Shown here piece by piece: positions 30,796 through 34,979 of a stretch of 34,979 nucleotides of DNA. Made by a program: the position numbers and the translations under genes. Positions within the stretch are counted from its first letter, which is position 1, and each line of letters opens with the position of its first letter. Under the pieces are notes generated by a model. That model did not search any database and had not been told where the DNA came from. It saw only the letters and a program-made list of their open reading frames with translations. This DNA is from DATMQA01 sp035566895 (GTDB lineage Bacteria > Verrucomicrobiota > Verrucomicrobiia > Limisphaerales > UBA8199): contig DATMQA010000076.1 in NCBI GenBank assembly GCA_035566895.1, positions 1-34,979 on the forward strand. The letters are read 5' to 3'.

Positions 30796-31699
30796 CCTTA
30801 CGATAACTGTGATGCTCGGCGGCCCGAGCGCGGAACGCGAAGTTTCTCTGCGTTCGGGCGCAGCCGTCGCGGAGGCCTTGCGGTCGCTCGGCCACCTGGT
30901 TCATGAAGTCGATCCAGCGACGGACAACTGGTCTCTTCCGTCCGGGACAGAAGTGGTATTTCTAGCCTTGCACGGCACCTATGGTGAAGACGGAACGGTG
31001 CAGCGCAAACTCGAGTCCCTGGGTGTCCCTTACACCGGTTGTGACCCTGAGGCGAGCCGGGTGGGTTTTGACAAGTTTCTGACCAAAGGGCGCTGCGTGG
31101 CCGCGGGCGTGCCTACCGCCCGGTACACCCTGGTTGAGTCCGCCAGCGCCAGTTGGCCCATCGGCTGGGACCCACCAGTTGTTTTGAAGCCGGTTCGCCA
31201 GGGCTCCAGTGTCGGTTTGCAATTTGTGGAGAGGGTGGGCGACTGGAGTAAGGCCCTGGGCGAAGCGATGCGCTTCGATTCGCAAGTGCTGATGGAAGAG
31301 AAGATTTCCGGGCGGGAAACCACGGTCGGAATTCTCGCCGACCAACCTTTGCCCGTAGTGGAAGTCCGGCCCAAAACCGGCATTTATGATTACCAGACCA
31401 AGTACACCGCCGGCACAACCGAGTACTTGTGCCCGGCGCCTTTCGATGAGGCTGCCACTGGGCGTATCCAGGCAGCGGCGATGGGTGCCTTTAAAGCGAT
31501 CGGCGGGCGTGATTACGCCCGGGTGGATGTAATGGTGCGCTCCAATGGGGAGCCGGTTGTGTTGGAAGTTAACACGCTGCCGGGCATGACCGAAATGAGC
31601 CTGTTGCCCAAGGCGGCTGCGGCTGCCGGCATCGGGTATGCCCATTTGTGCCAGCGCATGGTGGACCTCGCGCTGAAGCGCGGCAGGAAACGAAAGTGA
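30788..31699 (+). CDS. ddl: D-alanine--D-alanine ligase
   Basis: ATP-grasp ligase that makes D-Ala-D-Ala for MurF. Motifs are LHGTYGEDG (61-69), KPVRQGSSVG (134-143) and EVNTLPGMTEMS (260-271); the N-terminal GGPSAEREVSL (11-21) is typical. Length is 303 residues. The start is a GTG overlapping the murB end by 8 bp. The last residues are very basic (KRGRKRK). A 163-bp gap with no supported gene follows before ftsQ. Confidence 0.96.
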   Translation: MNSLTITVMLGGPSAEREVSLRSGAAVAEALRSLGHLVHEVDPATDNWSLPSGTEVVFLALHGTYGEDGTVQRKLESLGVPYTGCDPEASRVGFDKFLTKGRCVAAGVPTARYTLVESASASWPIGWDPPVVLKPVRQGSSVGLQFVERVGDWSKALGEAMRFDSQVLMEEKISGRETTVGILADQPLPVVEVRPKTGIYDYQTKYTAGTTEYLCPAPFDEAATGRIQAAAMGAFKAIGGRDYARVDVMVRSNGEPVVLEVNTLPGMTEMSLLPKAAAAAGIGYAHLCQRMVDLALKRGRKRK

Positions 31700-31862
31700 A
31701 CACTCCAAAAACACGTTGCAAACTCTCGTGCGCGCGATTCCCATCGTGCCTGATGCCGGTCGTGCGTGCAATGGTCCCCACCGCAAGCACGAGCGGAATG
31801 GCGCGCTCCGCTTGGCCAACGGGCATCAAGATAATGACCACGGGCTATTGACTGGCGACACT

Positions 31863-32816
31863 ATGTGGTTCAAACGCAAACCCAGGAACCGCCGACTCGG
31901 CCGCGAATATGTGCTCGACGTGAAGCTGCGCTCCAGCCAGGTCCGCGCCGCCCGCGCCCGCATGGCTGCCATCGCCCTGGGAGCGCTCTTTGCGTTGGTG
32001 CTCGGTCTTTATCTGATTTGGCGCGGCGGTGAATGGGCGCTTAACCGGCTGATCTACCAGAATAAGGCCTTTGCGATCGAACAAATCGACATCCAAACTG
32101 ACGGTGTTATCGCCCTGAACCAACTGCGCCGCTGGGCGGGGGTCCAACCTGGGCAGAATCTCCTGGCGCTGGACCTCGCCCGCGTGCAGCGGGATTTGCT
32201 GATGGTTTCGCTCATTCAGTCCGCTTCGATCGAACGGGTGCTGCCGCGCACCTTGCGCATTCGCATCACCGAACGCGAGCCGTTGGCGCAAATCACCCTC
32301 CCGCAGCCGCACCCGGGTGGTGGGATTGACGGGGTCCCTTATTACCTCGATGCGGAAGGCTATGTCATCCTGCCGCTGGACCCTGCTCAGCGAAACGGCA
32401 CGGCCACCCAGCCGGGCGAACCGTTGCCGCTGCTCAGCGGCCCGAACGCTAATCAGTTCCAAGTTGGCCGCCGCGTCGAAGCGCCCCAGGTCCAGGCTGC
32501 CCTCCAATTGCTCGTGGCCTTTGACCACTCCTCAATGGCGGGATTGGTCGATATCAAAAAAATTGACGTCTCCGCTTCCGAGGTCCTGGTCGTCACGACG
32601 GGGCAGGGCAGTGAGGTCACTTTTGGCCGGACCGGTCCCGACCAGCAATTGCGTCGCTGGCATGAAATCTATGAAATGGGCCAAAGGATGAGCAAGGCCA
32701 TCGCCACCCTCGACCTGGCCGTCACCAACAACATCCCCGCCCGCTGGCTGGAAGCCAGCGCCGTGCCCACAGGGACGCCGAAGCCTCCCAAACAACTCAG
32801 AAAAAAACATGTTTGA
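31863..32816 (+). CDS. ftsQ: FtsQ/DivIB-type division protein
   Basis: Bitopic division protein that links FtsL/FtsB to FtsWI. From the ATG at 31863 (MWFKRKPRNRR) it is 317 residues: a basic cytosolic start, one membrane segment (about 33-54), a POTRA domain (about 69-138, FAIEQIDIQTDG to LRIRITEREPLA) and a beta domain. The open frame could begin at 31716, but the extra residues do not look like FtsQ. The sequence is divergent, as usual for this family, so position helps the call. It overlaps ftsA by 8 bp. Confidence 0.85.
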   Translation: MWFKRKPRNRRLGREYVLDVKLRSSQVRAARARMAAIALGALFALVLGLYLIWRGGEWALNRLIYQNKAFAIEQIDIQTDGVIALNQLRRWAGVQPGQNLLALDLARVQRDLLMVSLIQSASIERVLPRTLRIRITEREPLAQITLPQPHPGGGIDGVPYYLDAEGYVILPLDPAQRNGTATQPGEPLPLLSGPNANQFQVGRRVEAPQVQAALQLLVAFDHSSMAGLVDIKKIDVSASEVLVVTTGQGSEVTFGRTGPDQQLRRWHEIYEMGQRMSKAIATLDLAVTNNIPARWLEASAVPTGTPKPPKQLRKKHV

Positions 32817-34032
32817 TAATTCTTCGATCATCGTAGGCCTGGAAATCGGCACCTCCAAAGTCTGTGCTGTGGTCGGTGAGCTCAGCCCCGACGGCGCGCT
32901 GAACATCGTCGGTCTCGGCCAGGCCCGTTCGCGCGGCGTGCGCAAGGGCGAAATGAGCGACGCGCCCCTGGCCGAGGAAGACGTGCGCCACGCCATCGTC
33001 GAAGCCGAGCAGATGGCCGATGTCGAAATCCGCAGCGTGTACCTGGGCGTGACCGGCGGACACCTGCGCGGGTTTAATAACCGCGGCGTGCATCCGGTGG
33101 TTTCTGCCGATCGGGAAATCTCGGAAGAAGATGTCCAGGACGTCATCAAGAACGCCAAGACGATCAATCTCCCGGCGCAAAACCATGTCATTCACGCCAT
33201 TCGGCAGCATTTTACGGTGGACGGCCAGGACGGCATCACTAACCCGGTCGGCATGCTCGGCGCGCGGGTCGAGGTGGATGTGCACGTCGTGCATGGAAAT
33301 CTCAACCGGCTTCAGAACGCGATCCGCACCGTCAAGGGCCTGCAGCTCGAGGTGGACGACATCGTCTTCAACGGCCTGGCCTCCTCGCTGGCGCTGCTGA
33401 CCAATGAGCAGAAGGAGTTGGGTTCGCTCGTTATCGACATCGGCGGCGGCACGACGGATTATGTGGTCTATGCCAACGGCATCATTAAACACACGGGTGT
33501 GCTGGCGGTCGGCGGCGATCACGTTTCCAACGATCTCGCTTACGGTTTGAAGGTTCCGTTGAGCCGGGCCGAGCAACTGAAAGTTGAGCACGGCTCGGCC
33601 TTCGTCGAGGAAGCGGTCAAAGGCCAAACTGCCACGATTGGCAAGGAATTGGGCATGCCCCTCAAGGTAGTGAACCTCGAACACCTTCGCCGCATCATGG
33701 CCCTTCGGCTCGAAGAGATTTTCCAACTCATCGTCCAGGACCTCGAACAGGCCTATGCCCTCAATTATCTGCGTGCCGGCGCGTTTCTGTGCGGCGGCGG
33801 CGCCCGCATCCCACAAATCGCCCACCTCGCCGAACAAGTCCTTCAGATGCCCGTCACCCTCGGCAAAACCAACTCCATCAGCGGCCTCAAATCCGCGCTG
33901 GACCAACCGGAGTTTGCCACCGCCATCGGCCTGGTCAAATTCGGCTCCTTCCAGCAGCGCAAGCGCGCCGCTCGCGCCTCCTTGACCGAGGGCATCAAGA
34001 GTACCCTGGGACAGCTTTTCAGGAAGAATTGA
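32809..34032 (+). CDS. ftsA: cell division protein FtsA
   Basis: Actin-fold ATPase that tethers FtsZ to the membrane. Phosphate-1 loop GLEIGTSKV (10-18), the 1C-domain region (about 85-165) and phosphate-2 loop DIGGGTTD (210-217) are intact, as is CGGGARIP near residue 327. The C-terminus ends in an amphipathic basic segment (STLGQLFRKN) that fits a membrane-targeting helix. Length is 407 residues. All canonical motifs are retained, in contrast with the FtsZ encoded next. It overlaps ftsQ by 8 bp and ends 16 bp before ftsZ. Confidence 0.96.
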   Translation: MFDNSSIIVGLEIGTSKVCAVVGELSPDGALNIVGLGQARSRGVRKGEMSDAPLAEEDVRHAIVEAEQMADVEIRSVYLGVTGGHLRGFNNRGVHPVVSADREISEEDVQDVIKNAKTINLPAQNHVIHAIRQHFTVDGQDGITNPVGMLGARVEVDVHVVHGNLNRLQNAIRTVKGLQLEVDDIVFNGLASSLALLTNEQKELGSLVIDIGGGTTDYVVYANGIIKHTGVLAVGGDHVSNDLAYGLKVPLSRAEQLKVEHGSAFVEEAVKGQTATIGKELGMPLKVVNLEHLRRIMALRLEEIFQLIVQDLEQAYALNYLRAGAFLCGGGARIPQIAHLAEQVLQMPVTLGKTNSISGLKSALDQPEFATAIGLVKFGSFQQRKRAARASLTEGIKSTLGQLFRKN

Positions 34033-34048
34033 GGCAATGAATTGACAG

Positions 34049-34979
34049 ATGGATACTCCCTCGCCCACACCATCCTCGACGGAATCGCCCCAAAACCCTC
34101 TTGCCCTCAAAATCTTCGGTGTTGGCAGCGCCGGCATTAGCGTGAGCGAGCGCCTGATTGCCAGCGGCCTTTCCGCGTCAGCCTTTGTCGCCATCAATGC
34201 TGATCCGCAATCCGTGGCAGCTTCGACCGCCGCCGAGAAACTTCAGCTTGAGCCCAAGGTCCTGCGCAGTCTGGGCACCGGTGGCGACCCGGAGCGCGGC
34301 CGTGCCGCGGCGGAGGAACAATTCGTGCGGCTCAAGGAACTGTGCCAGGGCGTGGAGCTGCTCTTCATCGTGGCGGGCCTGGGCGGCGGCGCCGGCACCG
34401 GCATCTGCCCGGTCGTGGCGCGCGCCGCGAAGGAGGCCGGCGCTCTGGTCCTGGCGTTTGTCACGACCCCGTTCGACTGCGAAGGCAACCGCCGTCAGCG
34501 CCTCGCGCTGCGCGGCCTCGAAGAACTTCGCGCAGCGGCGGATGGCGTTATTTGTCTGCCCAACCAGAAAGCGATGAAGCTGATTGACGAAAATGCCAGC
34601 GTCTTGCAAGCCTTTCAGTTCACCAACGAACTTCTCGCCGACGCAGTTCGTGGTCTCTGGCGTCTGCTCACGCTGCCCGGCCTAATCGAGATTCATTTCT
34701 CCGAGGTTTGCGGGCTGATTCGCGACCGGCACGCGGAAAGTGCTTTCGCTGTCGCCGAGGCGATGGGTGCCACCCGTTCGCGCGAGGTGATGGACAAACT
34801 CCTGGCCCATCCATTACTCGAAGGGGGCCAGTTGCTGGCCGAAGCCGACGCCGTGCTGGTCAGCCTGATGGGCGGGCCGGACCTGACGATGTCGGAGGTC
34901 AACCGGGTGATGGAACAGCTCAACGCCAGGTGCGGGGGCGCCCAGGTGCTCATGGGGGCCGCAATCGACGAGGCGTTTC
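34049..34979 (+). CDS. ftsZ: divergent FtsZ, 3' end cut by window
   Basis: Tubulin-like GTPase that forms the division ring. The first 310 residues are visible; the frame is still open at the window end. A Ser/Pro/Thr-rich start (1-18) precedes the GTPase domain. The G1 loop reads GVGSAG (24-29; usually GxGGAG), then NADPQ (50-54; usually NTDxQ) and LGTGGDPERG. The tubulin signature is GGGAGTG (112-118) in place of GGGTGTG. The T7 loop reads PGLIEIHFSEV (210-220), where the usual NxDxxD is replaced by Glu214, His216 and Glu219. Despite this, the domain is collinear with FtsZ throughout and sits in its standard place after ftsA. GTP hydrolysis may be lost or altered. Confidence 0.9.
   Translation, partial: MDTPSPTPSSTESPQNPLALKIFGVGSAGISVSERLIASGLSASAFVAINADPQSVAASTAAEKLQLEPKVLRSLGTGGDPERGRAAAEEQFVRLKELCQGVELLFIVAGLGGGAGTGICPVVARAAKEAGALVLAFVTTPFDCEGNRRQRLALRGLEELRAAADGVICLPNQKAMKLIDENASVLQAFQFTNELLADAVRGLWRLLTLPGLIEIHFSEVCGLIRDRHAESAFAVAEAMGATRSREVMDKLLAHPLLEGGQLLAEADAVLVSLMGGPDLTMSEVNRVMEQLNARCGGAQVLMGAAIDEAF

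Noticed and set aside
31700..31862. Possible small gene between ddl and ftsQ, or an N-terminal extension of FtsQ
   Set aside because: Frames here start inside ddl or lack a ribosome site and any similarity; the FtsQ-like sequence begins at 31863.
32797..34197. 466-codon minus-strand frame
   Set aside because: Antisense shadow of ftsA and the ftsZ start, a known effect of GC-rich codon use; the plus-strand genes are certain.
1..34979. tRNA, rRNA, insertion sequences, prophage or integrase genes
   Set aside because: No cloverleaf-like segment, transposase or integrase motif was seen in reading the gaps and frames; a tRNA scan was not possible.

Overview
The window looks like chromosomal DNA of a GC-rich, free-living Gram-negative bacterium, most likely Verrucomicrobiota near the Pedosphaera/Limisphaera group. 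This placement is an inference. It rests on a secreted sulfatase, a divergent FtsZ, a verrucomicrobial-style dcw cluster with lineage-specific hypothetical genes, and gene-free stretches full of degenerate short tandem repeats. No rRNA, tRNA, CRISPR array, transposase or prophage gene was recognised.

Layout. Positions 1-1040 hold no credible gene, only successive patches of 10-bp and 7-bp tandem repeats. Next come a secreted sulfatase (minus strand), a beta-lactamase-fold serine hydrolase and a receiver/histidine-kinase hybrid. A minus-strand TCA-cycle group follows: citrate synthase, sucC, sucD and a YggT-like membrane protein. A nucleotidyltransferase-fold gene of toxin-antitoxin type sits between sucC and sucD. 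Positions 10.9-17.0 kb carry an N-acetylmuramoyl-L-alanine amidase, a small LapA-like membrane protein, a PduO-type cobalamin adenosyltransferase, a TraB/TIKI-like membrane protein overlapping a two-domain VOC protein, a RibD-C-like reductase and queA.

From 17.27 kb to the right edge runs one division and cell-wall (dcw) cluster, all on the plus strand: mraZ, hypothetical, rsmH, ftsL-like, ftsI, small hypothetical, murF, mraY, murD, LysM protein, ftsW, murG, murB, ddl, ftsQ, ftsA and ftsZ (cut by the window end). It begins with a TTGACA-type promoter overlapped by a 10-bp-phased array of MraZ-type boxes, which suggests autorepression. The genes are tightly packed, with many 1-16 bp overlaps. 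They cover lipid I/II synthesis (MraY, MurG), precursor assembly (MurB, MurD, MurF, Ddl), septal transglycosylase/transpeptidase (FtsW, FtsI) and the division scaffold (FtsL, FtsQ, FtsA, FtsZ). murE and murC, usually in such clusters, are absent here.

The most unusual signals are these. (1) FtsZ has E, H and E where the T7 loop normally has the N, D and D that drive GTP hydrolysis, and GGGAGTG in place of GGGTGTG. (2) MurD lacks several residues that bind metal, carbamate or D-Glu in the E. coli enzyme, and MurF has Glu in place of the carbamylated Lys. (3) Many non-coding gaps carry tandem repeats with a fixed 7-bp unit length but different unit sequences, and some of these run into gene ends.
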